A stretch of DNA of 64,000 bases from positions 1 to 64,000 of the forward strand of contig CAIUMD010000011.1 in NCBI GenBank assembly GCA_903900155.1. Reading direction: 5' to 3'. The notes beneath the pieces were generated by a model. It was given only the letters and a program-made list of their open reading frames with translations, had not been told where the DNA came from and did no database searches. Source of the stretch: an uncultured Caulobacterales bacterium (GTDB lineage Bacteria > Pseudomonadota > Alphaproteobacteria > Caulobacterales > Caulobacteraceae). This document shows, one piece after another, positions 11,423 to 20,472 of this stretch (within the stretch, counting starts at the first letter, position 1; every line of letters begins with the position of its first letter). A program made the translations under genes and the position numbers.

Positions 11423-12859
11423 TTACGACCACGAGTAGGAGGTTTTGGTCTGGGTGAAGAACTCGACCGCCGCGAAGCCCTGTTCGCGGGCGCCGTAGCT
11501 GGAGCTCTTCGTGCCGCCGAACGGCACGTGGTAGTCGACGCCGGCCGTGGCCAGGTTGACCATGGTCATGCCGGCCTTGGCGTGGCGCTGGAAGTGGCGG
11601 GCGTATTTCAGCGAGGTCGTGGCGATGCCGGCCGACAGGCCGAACTCGACGCCGTTGGCGATCTCCAGGGCCTCTTCGTACGACCCGACGCGGATGGTCG
11701 AGGCGACGGGCCCGAAGACCTCCTCGTTGTTGATCCGCATGCCGGCTTGCGTGTCGGCGATCAGGGTCGGCTGCACGTACCAGCCGGGGTTGTCCAGCTT
11801 CAGGCGATCGCCGCCGGTGACCAGGCGGCCGCCTTCACCACGCGCGATGTCGATGTACTTGTAGCTGGTCTCCATCTGGTCTTCGGAGACGGCCGGGCCG
11901 ATCTGGGTGTTGGGGTCTAGCGCATCGCCGACGCGCAGGGCGGCGACCTTTTCGGCCAGCAGGGCCACGAACCGATCGTGGATGCCGTCCTGGACGATCA
12001 GGCGCGAGCTGGCGGTGCAGCGCTGGCCGGTGGCGTAGAACGAGCCGTCCAGGGCGATGGCGACGGCGCGTTCCAGGTCGGCGTCGTCCAGGATGATCAG
12101 CGGGTTCTTGCCGCCCATCTCCAGTTGCACGCGAGCCTGGCGGGCCACGGCGGCGGCGGCGACCTGCGCGCCCACGCCCTGCGAGCCGGTGAACGAGACG
12201 CCGTCGACGTCCTTGTGCTTGATCAGTGCGTCGCCCATCGAGCCGCGGCCGAACAGCATGTTGAACACGCCGGCCGGAGCGCCGCATTCCTGCATGATGT
12301 CGGCCAGCACGTTCGCCGTCGCAGGCGTCGGGCCGGCCGGCTTGATCACCACGGTGTTGCCGAAGGCCAGGGCCGGAGCCGCCTTCCAGGCCGGGATGGC
12401 GATCGGGAAGTTCCAGGGGGTGACCAGGCCGAAGACGCCGACGGCCTGGCGATAGGTCTGGACCTCGACGCCCGGACGGGTCGACTCGAGGTTTTGACCA
12501 TGGCGGCGCAACGCTTCGCCCGCAAAATACTTGAAGATGCGGCCGGCGCGGACGGTCTCGCCGATACCCTCGGCGACCGTCTTGCCTTCTTCGCGGGCCA
12601 GCAGCCTGCCGATGTCGGCGCTGCGGGCGATGATGGTCGAGCCAACCTTGTCCAGCAGGTCCGAGCGGACTTCCGGCGAGGCTTCCGACCAGCTGGGGAA
12701 AGCTTGCTTGGCGGCGTCGACGGCGGCGTCGACCTCGGCCTGGCCGCCCATGGGGACCTTGGCGACGACGTCGTTGGTGTTGGACGGGTTCAGGCTCTCG
12801 GCCGGAGCGTCGGCGGCGACGCGTTCGCCGCCGATATAGTGGCGCAGGGTGTCGGTCAT
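11423..12859 (-). CDS. xylA: 2-oxoglutarate semialdehyde dehydrogenase XylA
   Basis: 478 residues of the aldehyde dehydrogenase superfamily. It is the last enzyme of the pathway, oxidising alpha-ketoglutarate semialdehyde to 2-oxoglutarate with NAD(P)+. General base E247 lies in QLEMGGKNP and nucleophile C281 in GQRCTASSR; the TPWNFP motif is at 147-152. This xylA is not xylose isomerase; the name follows the Caulobacter operon. It begins 16 bases after the xylX stop and is followed closely by xylB. Confidence 0.93.
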   Translation of the reverse strand: MTDTLRHYIGGERVAADAPAESLNPSNTNDVVAKVPMGGQAEVDAAVDAAKQAFPSWSEASPEVRSDLLDKVGSTIIARSADIGRLLAREEGKTVAEGIGETVRAGRIFKYFAGEALRRHGQNLESTRPGVEVQTYRQAVGVFGLVTPWNFPIAIPAWKAAPALAFGNTVVIKPAGPTPATANVLADIMQECGAPAGVFNMLFGRGSMGDALIKHKDVDGVSFTGSQGVGAQVAAAAVARQARVQLEMGGKNPLIILDDADLERAVAIALDGSFYATGQRCTASSRLIVQDGIHDRFVALLAEKVAALRVGDALDPNTQIGPAVSEDQMETSYKYIDIARGEGGRLVTGGDRLKLDNPGWYVQPTLIADTQAGMRINNEEVFGPVASTIRVGSYEEALEIANGVEFGLSAGIATTSLKYARHFQRHAKAGMTMVNLATAGVDYHVPFGGTKSSSYGAREQGFAAVEFFTQTKTSYSWS

Positions 12860-12875
12860 CGCGATGTCCTCGGAA

Positions 12876-14030
12876 TTAGAGCAGGCCGCGGCCGGCCAGG
12901 TTGCGGATCAGGGCCGAGATGCCGAACGTCCACGGCTTGGCCTTGTCGCAGGTGGTGACTTCGTTCTCGAGCACGCCCAGCTTGGCGGTCGAGACCCTCA
13001 CGCGATCTCCGACCTTGTGGGTGAAGCCCTGGCCGGCGGTGTCGCGGTCCTGGATCGGGGCGAACATCGTGCCCAGGAACAAAGCGAAGCCGTCCGGATA
13101 CTGGTGCTGCTTGCCGAACGCCTGGCCGGCCAGCACGGCGGGGTCGCGGCTGATCAGGCTCATGTTCGACTTGCCGTCGAGCACGAAGTTGTCGCGGCCG
13201 GTGATCTTTAGCTCGACCTCGGCCGAGCGGACGTCGTCCAGGCTGAAGGCGCCGTCGAACAGGCGGAAGAACGGCCCGATCGAGCACGACGCGTTGTTGT
13301 CCTTGGCCTTGCTGAGCAGCAGGGCCGAGCGGCCTTCGAAGTCGCGCAGGTTGACGTCGTTGCCCAGCGAGGCGCCGCGGATCTGACCCGAACCGTCGCA
13401 CAGCAGCACGACTTCCGGCTCGGGGTTGTTCCAGTGGCTGTCGTAGCGGACGCCGACATGGTCGCCCCAGCCCATCGACGACAGGGTCGGACCCTTGGTG
13501 AAGATCTCGGCGTCGGGGCCGATGGCGACTTCCAGATATTGCGACCACAGGCCGTCGGCGATCAGGGTCTGCTTCAGGCGCTCGGCGCCCTCCGAGCCCG
13601 GGTTCACGCTTTTCAGGTCGCCGCCCATGCTGGCCGACAGCTGCTCGCGGATCTTCAGGGCGGCGGCGGCGTCGCCGCGCGCGCGCTCCTCGATCACCCG
13701 CTCCAGGGTCGAGACGGCGAAGGTCACGCCGGCGGCTTTGAGCACCTGCAGGTCGACCGGGGCCAGCAGCTTCACGGCCGCGGCGCCGCCTTCGTCTTCC
13801 CACACGGGGCGGATATCGAGGGCTTCCAGCGGGCCCTTGTCCTCGCCGCGCGGGATCGCCGCGTCGGGGGCAAAGGCGTTCATCAGGTCGGCGACGGTGG
13901 GGGCGATCCTGGACATGTCCTCGACACGGCCGCCGCGCACCAGCACGGGGGTGGGACCATCGCCGAAGTCGATGCGACCCAGCAGAGTCGCGTCTTTCCA
14001 GTCTTCCGGAAGGAATTCACTCACGCCCAC
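12876..14030 (-). CDS. xylX: 2-keto-3-deoxy-xylonate dehydratase XylX
   Basis: About 384 residues of the fumarylacetoacetate hydrolase fold. It converts 2-keto-3-deoxy-D-xylonate to alpha-ketoglutarate semialdehyde. Metal and substrate residues fall in IFTKGPTLSSMG, YDSHWNNPEPEVVLL and GNDVNLRDFEG. I start it at GTG 14030 (GVSEFLPEDW) because AGGGGAG lies just upstream and the C. crescentus protein begins equivalently; an in-frame GTG at 14075 exists. It is the first gene of the operon, downstream of the XylR site at 14104-14117. Confidence 0.92.
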   Translation of the reverse strand: MGVSEFLPEDWKDATLLGRIDFGDGPTPVLVRGGRVEDMSRIAPTVADLMNAFAPDAAIPRGEDKGPLEALDIRPVWEDEGGAAAVKLLAPVDLQVLKAAGVTFAVSTLERVIEERARGDAAAALKIREQLSASMGGDLKSVNPGSEGAERLKQTLIADGLWSQYLEVAIGPDAEIFTKGPTLSSMGWGDHVGVRYDSHWNNPEPEVVLLCDGSGQIRGASLGNDVNLRDFEGRSALLLSKAKDNNASCSIGPFFRLFDGAFSLDDVRSAEVELKITGRDNFVLDGKSNMSLISRDPAVLAGQAFGKQHQYPDGFALFLGTMFAPIQDRDTAGQGFTHKVGDRVRVSTAKLGVLENEVTTCDKAKPWTFGISALIRNLAGRGLL

Positions 14031-14103
14031 GGCGTCGTCTCCCCTTTGTTCGAGCGTCTCAAGGCTGCCGACCACTCTCGGCGGCGCTCGTTCGTCAAAT
14101 GCT

Positions 14104-14117
14104 TGGTAGCGCTAACA
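14104..14117. promoter_or_regulatory. XylR operator of the xylX promoter
   Basis: TGGTAGCGCTAACA on the plus strand (TGTTAGCGCTACCA on the coding strand) is the palindromic site I recall from the C. crescentus xylose promoter. It lies about 75 bases upstream of the xylX start and next to the xylR 3' end. Confidence 0.85.
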
Positions 14118-14181
14118 TGCTCAAGCCGCAAGCACGTTGTCTGACCAATCTTATTTCGCCCTCTCCCAGGGGAGAGAGTGG

Positions 14182-15237
14182 CTATTCGCTAACCGGCCCG
14201 CTGGAATCCCGCACGATCAGGGTGTGCGGGTGCATCAGCTGCCGGGGCTCGCCGCCGCCGTCGCGGTGGCGGCGGATTTCTTCCAGGACCAGGTCGACGG
14301 CGGCGCGGGCCATGGCGGCGATGGGCTGGTGGACAGTGGTCAGGGCGGGCCAAATGTTGTCGGCGATCGAAGTGTCGTCGAAGCCGACGATCGAGACGTC
14401 GCCCGGCACGTCCAGGCCCAGGCGGTGGGCCAGGCCCGCGGCGGCGGCGGCCATGTCGTCATTGGCGGCGAAGATGGCGGTGGGGCGCGGCTCGGCGGCC
14501 ATCAGCTTCTCGGCCGCCTCCAGGCCCGAGCGATAGGTGAAATAGCCCTGTTCGACCCGGATGGCCTCCATCGGGATCCCAGCGGCCTTGAGCGCGGCCA
14601 TGAAGCCGTCCAGGCGCTGCTGGCTGACGGTCTGGTTCGGGTGGCCCTTGATGAAGCCGAAGCGCTTGTGGCCCAGGCCGATCAGGTGCTGGGTCAGCTC
14701 GAAGGCGGCCGCCTCGTTGTCGATCCGGATGGTGGCCATGTCGGTGCTGGCCGTGCCGGGCGCGACGGCCACGGCGGCCGCGCCGGCGGCGCGGACCTCG
14801 GCCAGGACCTGGGCCGACTCGCACAGCGGCGGCGGCAGGATCAGGCCGTCGACGCCGGTCTTGAGCAGGCGGGTCAGGGTGGCGCCGGCGAGCTCCGGCT
14901 CGGCGCATTTCTCGATGACGATCTGGGCGCCGGTGCGGCTGCTCTCGTCCAGGGCCCCGACCAGGAATTCCGACAGGTAGCCGGTCGAGGGGTTGTCGTA
15001 GAGCAGGCCGATGCGGAACGGCGCGCTGCCGGCCAGGCTGCGGGCGGCGGGGTTGGGGGCGTAGTTGAGGTCGGCGATGGCCTTCTCGACCAGGGCGCGG
15101 GTCTCTTCCTTGACCGTGCTCTCGCGATTGATGACCCGCGACACGGTCATGGGCGACACGCCCGCCCGCGCGGCGACGTCACGGATCGTGGCGCTCTGGG
15201 TCGTGCGACGACGCTGGCGCTCGGCAGGCTGGCTCAT
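14182..15237 (-). CDS. xylR: LacI-family xylose repressor XylR
   Basis: 351 residues. The N-terminal helix-turn-helix with hinge helix is clear (TIRDVAARAGVSPMTVSRVIN, about residues 17-37), followed by a periplasmic-binding-protein-like sensor domain (RIGLLYDNPS, GFIKGHPNQT, AIFAANDDMAAA, VSIVGFDDTSIA). It should repress xylX and xylE until xylose binds. It lies in the same direction as xylXABCD and ends 151 bases before the xylX start, so it may be transcribed separately. In C. crescentus, as I remember, xylR is far from xylX, so the adjacency here is notable. Confidence 0.88.
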   Translation of the reverse strand: MSQPAERQRRRTTQSATIRDVAARAGVSPMTVSRVINRESTVKEETRALVEKAIADLNYAPNPAARSLAGSAPFRIGLLYDNPSTGYLSEFLVGALDESSRTGAQIVIEKCAEPELAGATLTRLLKTGVDGLILPPPLCESAQVLAEVRAAGAAAVAVAPGTASTDMATIRIDNEAAAFELTQHLIGLGHKRFGFIKGHPNQTVSQQRLDGFMAALKAAGIPMEAIRVEQGYFTYRSGLEAAEKLMAAEPRPTAIFAANDDMAAAAAGLAHRLGLDVPGDVSIVGFDDTSIADNIWPALTTVHQPIAAMARAAVDLVLEEIRRHRDGGGEPRQLMHPHTLIVRDSSGPVSE

Positions 15238-15306
15238 TCTTTTTTCCGTCCCTTTGCGGGGCGGACACTAGACCGCTTCGGGCAGAGCTTGGAAGAGCAT
15301 GCCTAA

Positions 15307-15331
15307 ATCCTCCCCCGCTGGGGGGAGGATT
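15307..15331. repeat. Short family-A hairpin before mobA
   Basis: A CCTCCCCC/GGGGGAGG hairpin in the gap between divergent xylR and mobA, matching one arm of the family-A repeats. Confidence 0.5.
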
Positions 15332-15344
15332 GCTATGAGACGGC

Positions 15345-15851
15345 ATGACCATGCTCGGCGCGATCATTCTGTGCGGCGGCGCGTCCAGGCGGATGGGGCG
15401 CGACAAGGCCGCCTTGGCGTGGGACGGCGTGCGGGCGGTGGACCGGGTGGCGGCCCTGGCGCGGGCCGTTGGGGCGGAGGCGCTGGTCACCGCCGGGGCG
15501 GATCTGGGGCTGCCGTGGGTTCCCGATGACGAGGCCGGCGCGGGGCCGGTCGGCGGGGTGCTGGCTGGGGCGCGGGCGCTGGGCGTCGAGCGGCTGCTGG
15601 TGCTGGCCGTGGATGCGCCGACCGTGACAGAGCAGGACCTGGCGCCGTTGCTGGCGGCGGGCGGCTGCTACGAGGGTCTGCCCGTGCCGATGGTGCTGGA
15701 GGCGAGCGCGATCCCCGCCGATGCGCGGGCCGGCTGGCCGCTGCGGCGGTTCGTGGAGCGGGCGGGGCTCGCGGCGCTGCCGATCCCCGAGGGCGCGCTG
15801 GCCAGGCTGCGGGGCGCCAATACGCCGGAGGAGCGCGAGGCGCTACGCTAG
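15345..15851 (+). CDS. mobA: Molybdenum cofactor guanylyltransferase (MobA-like)
   Basis: 168 residues of the MobA-type nucleotidyltransferase family, which joins GMP to molybdopterin to form the guanine-dinucleotide cofactor. The signature [14 protein letters not shown] (9-22) is the GTP-binding loop, and [11 protein letters not shown] carries the metal-binding Asp. The chain is slightly short for MobA (usually about 190-200), so another sugar or cofactor nucleotide transferase cannot be excluded. Its TAG overlaps the stop of the convergent reductase gene by four bases. Confidence 0.8.
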   Translation: MTMLGAIILCGGASRRMGRDKAALAWDGVRAVDRVAALARAVGAEALVTAGADLGLPWVPDDEAGAGPVGGVLAGARALGVERLLVLAVDAPTVTEQDLAPLLAAGGCYEGLPVPMVLEASAIPADARAGWPLRRFVERAGLAALPIPEGALARLRGANTPEEREALR

Positions 15852-17224
15852 TACACGTCCCGCCGATACCGCCCTTCGTCCGCCAGGCGCTCGACCAGTT
15901 CGGTCCCCAGCACGTCGACCAGCGCCGCATGGACGTCGCGCGACATGCCTTCCAGCGACCCGCAGACATAGATCGCCGCGCCGTTGGCCACCCAGCGGCG
16001 CAGAATGTCGGCCGCCGCGCGCAGGCGGTGCTGGACATAGATGCGGCTGTCCTGGTCGCGCGAGAAGGCCAGGTCCACGCGGTCCAGCAGGCCCGACGCC
16101 TTCCAGCCCTCGATCTCGGCGCGGTGGAAATAGTCGTGGGCCGAGGTGCGCTCGCCGAAGACCAGCCAGTTCCAGCGCACGCCCAAGGCCGCGCGGGCCT
16201 TCAGGTGCGCGCGCAGGCCGGCCAGGCCGGTGCCCGAGCCGATCAGGATCAGCGGACGGCTGGCGTCGGGGGCGTGGAAGCTGCGGTTTGTGCGCACGCG
16301 GGCGTCGATCGTCTGGCCGACCTCCGCCAGGCGGCACAGCCAGCCCGAGCCCAGCCCCGGCTGGCCGTCCGCGCGGTTCATCAGGCGCACGATCAGCTCG
16401 ACGGCGCCATCGCTGGGGAGCGAGGCGATCGAATATTCGCGGTGCGGCAACTCCGGGTCATTCCGCGGACCGACTTCCAGGATGTCGCCGGCCTGCCAGG
16501 TCACCGCGTCGCCGTCGGTGGGCTCCAGGCGGATGTGCCAGGCCTCGCCGCCGGGGCTGCCGGGGTTGAGCAGGATGCGCTCGGCCAGGGTCCAGCGGCC
16601 GTAGGCGGGGCGGCTCCAGTCGGGGGCGTCGGTGACGCCGGTGAGTAAGCTGAGTTGCCCTTGCCAGTGGCGCAGGGCGGCGGGATCGCCGTCATCGACC
16701 TCAACGCGGTCGAACAGGGGCTGGCCGCCCGAGCGGGCCAGCCAGGCGTCCAGCGAGCGGCCGAAGGCGCAGTATTCGGCGTAGCTCGCGTCCCCCAGGG
16801 CCAGCACGCCGTAGCGCAGGCCGGGCAGGGCGACGCCATCCTTCATCACGTCGCGGATGAAGGCGCGGGCCGGGTCGGGCGCGTCGCCCTCGCCGGTGGT
16901 GCTGACCACGAACAGGGCGCGGCCGGTCAGGTCGGCGGCGGTGACGGCGGAGAGTTCGCGCAGGGTGACCGGCGCGCCGGCGTCCGACAGGGCCTTGGCG
17001 GTGGCGTTGGCCAGTTCTTCGGCAAAGCCCGTCTGGCTGGCGAAGGCGACCAGCACGGGCTCGCCCGCGCCTTGCGACAGGGCCTTGGCCTCGCGGCGGA
17101 CGGCGGCGGCGCGCAGGGCTTCGCGGACGGCGACGCCGGCGCAGAACAGGGCGTAGACGCCGGCCACGGCGCCGGCCTCGATCAGGCGGCGGGTCTCGGG
17201 CGGGAAGGCGGAAAGGTCCAGCAT
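15848..17224 (-). CDS. Membrane-anchored flavodoxin/ferredoxin-NADP reductase fusion (CysJ-like)
   Basis: 458 residues with an N-terminal membrane helix (about 14-32), a flavodoxin domain ([43 protein letters not shown]), then an FAD-binding barrel ([12 protein letters not shown]) and an NAD(P)-binding domain ([27 protein letters not shown]). It should move electrons from NADPH through FAD and FMN to an acceptor. The long connecting domain of true sulfite reductase alpha is reduced, and no hemoprotein partner adjoins it, so ferric or other metal reduction is as likely as sulfite reduction. Its ATG overlaps the apbE stop, and it ends a five-gene set. Confidence 0.75.
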   Translation of the reverse strand: MLDLSAFPPETRRLIEAGAVAGVYALFCAGVAVREALRAAAVRREAKALSQGAGEPVLVAFASQTGFAEELANATAKALSDAGAPVTLRELSAVTAADLTGRALFVVSTTGEGDAPDPARAFIRDVMKDGVALPGLRYGVLALGDASYAEYCAFGRSLDAWLARSGGQPLFDRVEVDDGDPAALRHWQGQLSLLTGVTDAPDWSRPAYGRWTLAERILLNPGSPGGEAWHIRLEPTDGDAVTWQAGDILEVGPRNDPELPHREYSIASLPSDGAVELIVRLMNRADGQPGLGSGWLCRLAEVGQTIDARVRTNRSFHAPDASRPLILIGSGTGLAGLRAHLKARAALGVRWNWLVFGERTSAHDYFHRAEIEGWKASGLLDRVDLAFSRDQDSRIYVQHRLRAAADILRRWVANGAAIYVCGSLEGMSRDVHAALVDVLGTELVERLADEGRYRRDVY

Positions 17225-18213
17225 CAGTCCAGCATCGCCCGCAGGGCTGGCGACAGGCGCTCCTCGAGGCCGTTGGCCGAACGGCTGACGATGAGGACGG
17301 CCAGGTCGTGCTCGGCGGCGAAGGCCAGGGCGACGTCGGGGGGCATGACGGTCAGGGCCGTGGCCCAGGCGTCGGCGCTCATGCAGTCCTGGGCCAGCAC
17401 CGTGACGCTGACGGTCGGGTTAGTGGTCGGCGCGCCGGTGGCCGGGTCCAGGGTGTGGGCGTAGCGCCGGCCGTCGTGATCGAAGAAGCGGCGGTAGTCG
17501 CCCGAGGTGGCGACGGAGAGGTCGTGCAGGGCGACGACGGTCTTCTCGGCGTCGTTGGCGGTTGGCGGCCGTTCGAGTTCCACCCACCAGGGCTGGCCGT
17601 CGGGCTTGGCGCCCACGCCGCGCAGCTCGCCGCCGACCTCGACCAGGTAGCTCGTGACCTTGGCGCGATCGAGGGCGGCGGCGGCCTGGTCGACGCCGAA
17701 GCCCTTGGCGATGCCGTTGAGGTCGAGGCGCAAGGCCCCTGGCTGGAACAGCGTGTCGCCGTCGAGCGTCAGACGCTTCCAGCCGCCGGCCTCTTTTAAC
17801 GTGGCGATGTCGGCCGCCTCGGGCGGGCTGCCGGAGAAGGGGCGGGGACCGAAGCCCCAGAGGTCGGTGAGGGCGCCCAGGGTCGGGTCGAAGGCGCCGT
17901 TCGTCTGCTCGGCCACTTCGAGGGCGCGGCGCAGGACCGTTGCGGTCGCGGGCGGCAGGGTGGTCCAGCTGCCGGCCGGGCTGCGATTGTAGCGCGAGAG
18001 GTCCGATAGCGGCTCCCACGGGCTCATCTGCGCCACCACCGCGTCGAGGGCGCGCTGGACCATGGCCTCGAGGGCGGAAAGGTCGGTCGTGGCCGGCAGC
18101 ACCGCCTTGACCGACCAGGTCGCGCCCATGGTCGCGCCCCCGAACGCGCGCACGCTGCCGCCGACCGGGCGGGCCGGCGGCGTGGTCAGGGCGGGGACGA
18201 GGACGCGGGGCAT
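17224..18213 (-). CDS. apbE: FAD:protein FMN transferase (ApbE)
   Basis: About 329 residues. ApbE attaches FMN covalently to Thr/Ser of periplasmic flavoproteins, or trafficks flavin. Visible are the start of the domain (FGGATMGATWSVK), LDLNGIAKGFGVDQAA, LVEVGGELRGVG and the metal-site region DPATGAPTTNPTVSVTVLA followed by ADAWATALTVM. I start it at ATG 18213 (MPRVLVP). The open frame continues to 18312 through a family-C repeat, and that part is unlikely to belong to the fold. It overlaps the reductase gene by one base and follows the DUF4198 gene. Confidence 0.85.
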   Translation of the reverse strand: MPRVLVPALTTPPARPVGGSVRAFGGATMGATWSVKAVLPATTDLSALEAMVQRALDAVVAQMSPWEPLSDLSRYNRSPAGSWTTLPPATATVLRRALEVAEQTNGAFDPTLGALTDLWGFGPRPFSGSPPEAADIATLKEAGGWKRLTLDGDTLFQPGALRLDLNGIAKGFGVDQAAAALDRAKVTSYLVEVGGELRGVGAKPDGQPWWVELERPPTANDAEKTVVALHDLSVATSGDYRRFFDHDGRRYAHTLDPATGAPTTNPTVSVTVLAQDCMSADAWATALTVMPPDVALAFAAEHDLAVLIVSRSANGLEERLSPALRAMLD

Positions 18214-18223
18214 TCGTTTAAAG

Positions 18224-18284
18224 CTGTCATCCCGGACAAGCCCCACTCCTAGATCAAGGAGGGCGCGCCGATCCGGGATGACAG
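18224..18284. repeat. Palindromic intergenic repeat, family C
   Basis: CTGTCATCCCGGA at one end pairs with TCCGGGATGACAG at the other. Other copies: 44657-44692 (short), 48261-48363, 57268-57370 and 59491-59593. This one lies between the DUF4198 and apbE genes. Confidence 0.8.
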
Positions 18285-18292
18285 GTCCTTCT

Positions 18293-19213
18293 TTACGGCA
18301 GTTGCGCTTCAATCACGGCGGTGTAGGTCGCGCTGTAGCCGTCGCCGGCCAAGGGCTGGGGCGGACCGCCACGGCCCGGACCGCCCGGACCACCCATGCC
18401 GGGCATGCCGCCCATCGCGCCGGGAGGGGGACCGCCCGGACCCGGGCCGCGGCCGGTCTCGCCGGTGCGGTAGCTGGCGCTGAACCACCACAGGCCGGCC
18501 TGCGGCAGGGTGACCTTGAACGCGCCGTCGGCGCCGGTGGTGACCTTCAGCTCCGGCGTGGCCGTGTCCGACCAGTGGTCGTAGCCGCGCATCAGGGTGA
18601 CCTCGACCCCGGCGGCCGGCTTGCCGTCCAGCAGCAGCTTGAAGGTCGCGGCCTCGGTGGCCACGACGTCCGACGGGTGGGTGACGGCGGCCAGCTCCAG
18701 GCCCTGTCCGGTCGTCTTCAATGCCGCGTCAGTGGGCTTGTCGCGGGTGACGAAGGTTTCGCTGCGGGCGATGGTCTTGATGGTCTTCAGGTCGGCGGCG
18801 CCGGACGGGACCTGCTTGGCGAACTCCTCGCCGCTGCCGCGGAAGCGCTTGACCTCGCCGTTTTCGGTGTAGCTGGCCATGACCATGGTCGAGAGCGAGG
18901 TGACCTTGTAGGTGCCCGGCTTGGTCAGCTGCACGTCGAAGGTCGAGCGGAACTTGCCCGTCGACGGGCTGGTCGGCTCGACCGGCTGGCCCTCGGCGTC
19001 CAGCACCGAGATCGAGGTGAGGGGCAGCGGGCGCAGGTCGGGGAAATAGAGGTTGTCCGAGCTGGCGGCGTCGAACGTCACCCAGGCGTTGCCGCCCGAC
19101 AGGGTGGTGGTCGACGGCAGCACCCAGCTGCGGGCGGCGTTGGCGGCGGCCGGGACCAGCACGGCCGCGCCGATGGCGACGGCGGCCAGCAGGCGCGTCT
19201 TGAGAGCCTTCAT
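18293..19213 (-). CDS. Exported DUF4198-family protein
   Basis: About 306 residues with a signal peptide (MKALKTRLLAAVAIGAAVLV...ANA) and a periplasmic beta-sandwich pair of the DUF4198 type, proteins often found with metal-uptake genes. The ATG at 19213 has a GGAGG site just upstream; the in-frame ATG at 19228 overlaps that site and is rejected. Near the C-terminus is a 40-residue Gly/Pro/Met-rich stretch (from RGPGPGGPPPGAMGG) that interrupts the last strands. It is the third gene in the flavin/metal redox set. Function beyond the family context is unknown. Confidence 0.8.
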   Translation of the reverse strand: MKALKTRLLAAVAIGAAVLVPAAANAARSWVLPSTTTLSGGNAWVTFDAASSDNLYFPDLRPLPLTSISVLDAEGQPVEPTSPSTGKFRSTFDVQLTKPGTYKVTSLSTMVMASYTENGEVKRFRGSGEEFAKQVPSGAADLKTIKTIARSETFVTRDKPTDAALKTTGQGLELAAVTHPSDVVATEAATFKLLLDGKPAAGVEVTLMRGYDHWSDTATPELKVTTGADGAFKVTLPQAGLWWFSASYRTGETGRGPGPGGPPPGAMGGMPGMGGPGGPGRGGPPQPLAGDGYSATYTAVIEAQLP

Positions 19214-19224
19214 GGCGTCCCTCC

Positions 19225-19728
19225 TCATTTCACGGCGACGGTGACGGCGCCCAGCTCGACCGCGCCCTTGGCGGTGGCCGGCTTGCCGGGCTTGCCCCAG
19301 GTAAAGGGCACGCGGACGGCCTCGTGGCCGCCGGCTTCACGCGCGGCCTCGACGACCAGCACGTAGTTGCCCGGCTTCAGGTCCTTGAGCGGGCCTTTGG
19401 CGGCGCTGAACGTCACCTTCTGCGGCCCGGGGGCGCGGGTGGCGCCGGTGATCCCGTCGGCCGGGAAGGTCATTTCGCGGCCGGCCTTGCGCCACCACAG
19501 GCGCATGTCCTTCAGCCACTTCTCGTGATTGGGCTTGAACCAGACCGACAGGGTGCCGGCCGAGGTCGAGTCGGCCGGGTTCTCGATCCAGATGGCCACG
19601 TAGGGCGCGTGGTACTCGGCGACCTTGAGTTTCGGGACGTCGAAATTGACGTTCAGATCGGCGGCCATGGCCGGAACGCCGGCGACAGCGGCGCCGGCAA
19701 AGGTGAGCAGGGAGATTGGACGCTTCAC
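19225..19728 (-). CDS. Exported DUF2271-family protein
   Basis: 167 residues with a signal peptide ending near GVPAMAADLN, then a compact beta domain (YVAIWIENPADSTSAGTLSVWF, LKDMRLWWRKAGRE, GNYVLVVEAAREAGGHE) typical of DUF2271. These proteins commonly sit beside PepSY, DUF4198 and ApbE genes, as here. It lies between the PepSY gene (12-base gap) and the DUF4198 gene. The biochemical role is not known to me. Confidence 0.8.
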   Translation of the reverse strand: MKRPISLLTFAGAAVAGVPAMAADLNVNFDVPKLKVAEYHAPYVAIWIENPADSTSAGTLSVWFKPNHEKWLKDMRLWWRKAGREMTFPADGITGATRAPGPQKVTFSAAKGPLKDLKPGNYVLVVEAAREAGGHEAVRVPFTWGKPGKPATAKGAVELGAVTVAVK

Positions 19729-19740
19729 GGTGGTCTGCCT

Positions 19741-20370
19741 CTACAGGTGGACGAACAGGATGATGAGGATGAGCGGGGCGGCCAGGCCCAGCCCGACCAG
19801 CGGCCAGGTCAGCGGCCGGGCGCGGGCGTGGAACTGCAGGAGGATCAGGCCGGTGACGGTGAAGATCACGCAGGCGGCCGCGAAGATGTCGATGAACCAG
19901 GCCCAGGCCTTGCCGGTGTTGCGGCCCTTGTGCAGGTCGTTGAGCAGGGACACCGCGCCGCGCGTGGTCTTCTCGTGCTCGACGGCGCCGGTCTCGCGGT
20001 CGATCGAAACCCAGGCGTCGCCGCCGGGACGGGCCAGGGCGACATAGACCTCGTCGGCCGACCACTCGCCCTCGCGGCCCGCGACCTCGGCGCCGACGGC
20101 CTTGTCCAGGAACGGCTCCAGCTGGACGGGCAGGGGGCGCTTGCCCTCCTCCGGACCCTTGGCCAGCACGGCCAGCAGGTCGGGCGGCAGGGTGGCCTTG
20201 CGCGAGACGACGAGGGGTTTGGCCTCGATCTGACTGGCATGGTTCAGGGTGATGCCGGTGATCGCGAAGGCCAGCATGCCGATCAGGCTGACGGCCGCGC
20301 TGATCCAGTGCCACTGGTGCAGCTGCTTCAGCCAAAAGGAGCGGCGATGCTGGTCGGCGGCGGATTTCAC
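19741..20370 (-). CDS. PepSY-associated membrane protein
   Basis: 209 residues with an N-terminal helix (WHWISAAVSLIGMLAFAITGITLNHA), a periplasmic PepSY-like domain (DEVYVALARPGGDAWVSIDRETG), then LLNDLHKGRNTGKAW with a conserved His before two more helices. The layout matches PepSY-TM proteins linked to iron or flavin redox. It is the first gene of the set that runs through DUF2271, DUF4198, apbE and the reductase. An imperfect palindrome at 20410-20434 upstream could be its operator. Confidence 0.8.
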   Translation of the reverse strand: MKSAADQHRRSFWLKQLHQWHWISAAVSLIGMLAFAITGITLNHASQIEAKPLVVSRKATLPPDLLAVLAKGPEEGKRPLPVQLEPFLDKAVGAEVAGREGEWSADEVYVALARPGGDAWVSIDRETGAVEHEKTTRGAVSLLNDLHKGRNTGKAWAWFIDIFAAACVIFTVTGLILLQFHARARPLTWPLVGLGLAAPLILIILFVHL

Positions 20371-20409
20371 GGCGTACTGACGAACCCTGGCGTTGGAGGC
20401 TCGTCCTTA

Positions 20410-20434
20410 CTTGAGAACGAATTGCAATTTCAAG
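20410..20434 (-). promoter_or_regulatory. Candidate operator (Fur-like) before the PepSY-apbE operon
   Basis: An AT-rich, imperfect 25-bp palindrome with ends CTTGA and TCAAG and a core GAATTGCAATT lies 40-65 bases upstream of the first gene. Its shape and the operon content suggest Fur or a related metal regulator, but the match to a Fur consensus is weak. Confidence 0.3.
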
Positions 20435-20472
20435 CCACAACACGCGCTGTGGGTCGGAACTGCCTAAAACGC

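Noticed and set aside
15848..17224. Assignment as CysJ sulfite reductase alpha
   Set aside because: Domain order fits, but the connecting domain is reduced and a cysI-type partner is missing. The operon points to ApbE-linked redox instead.
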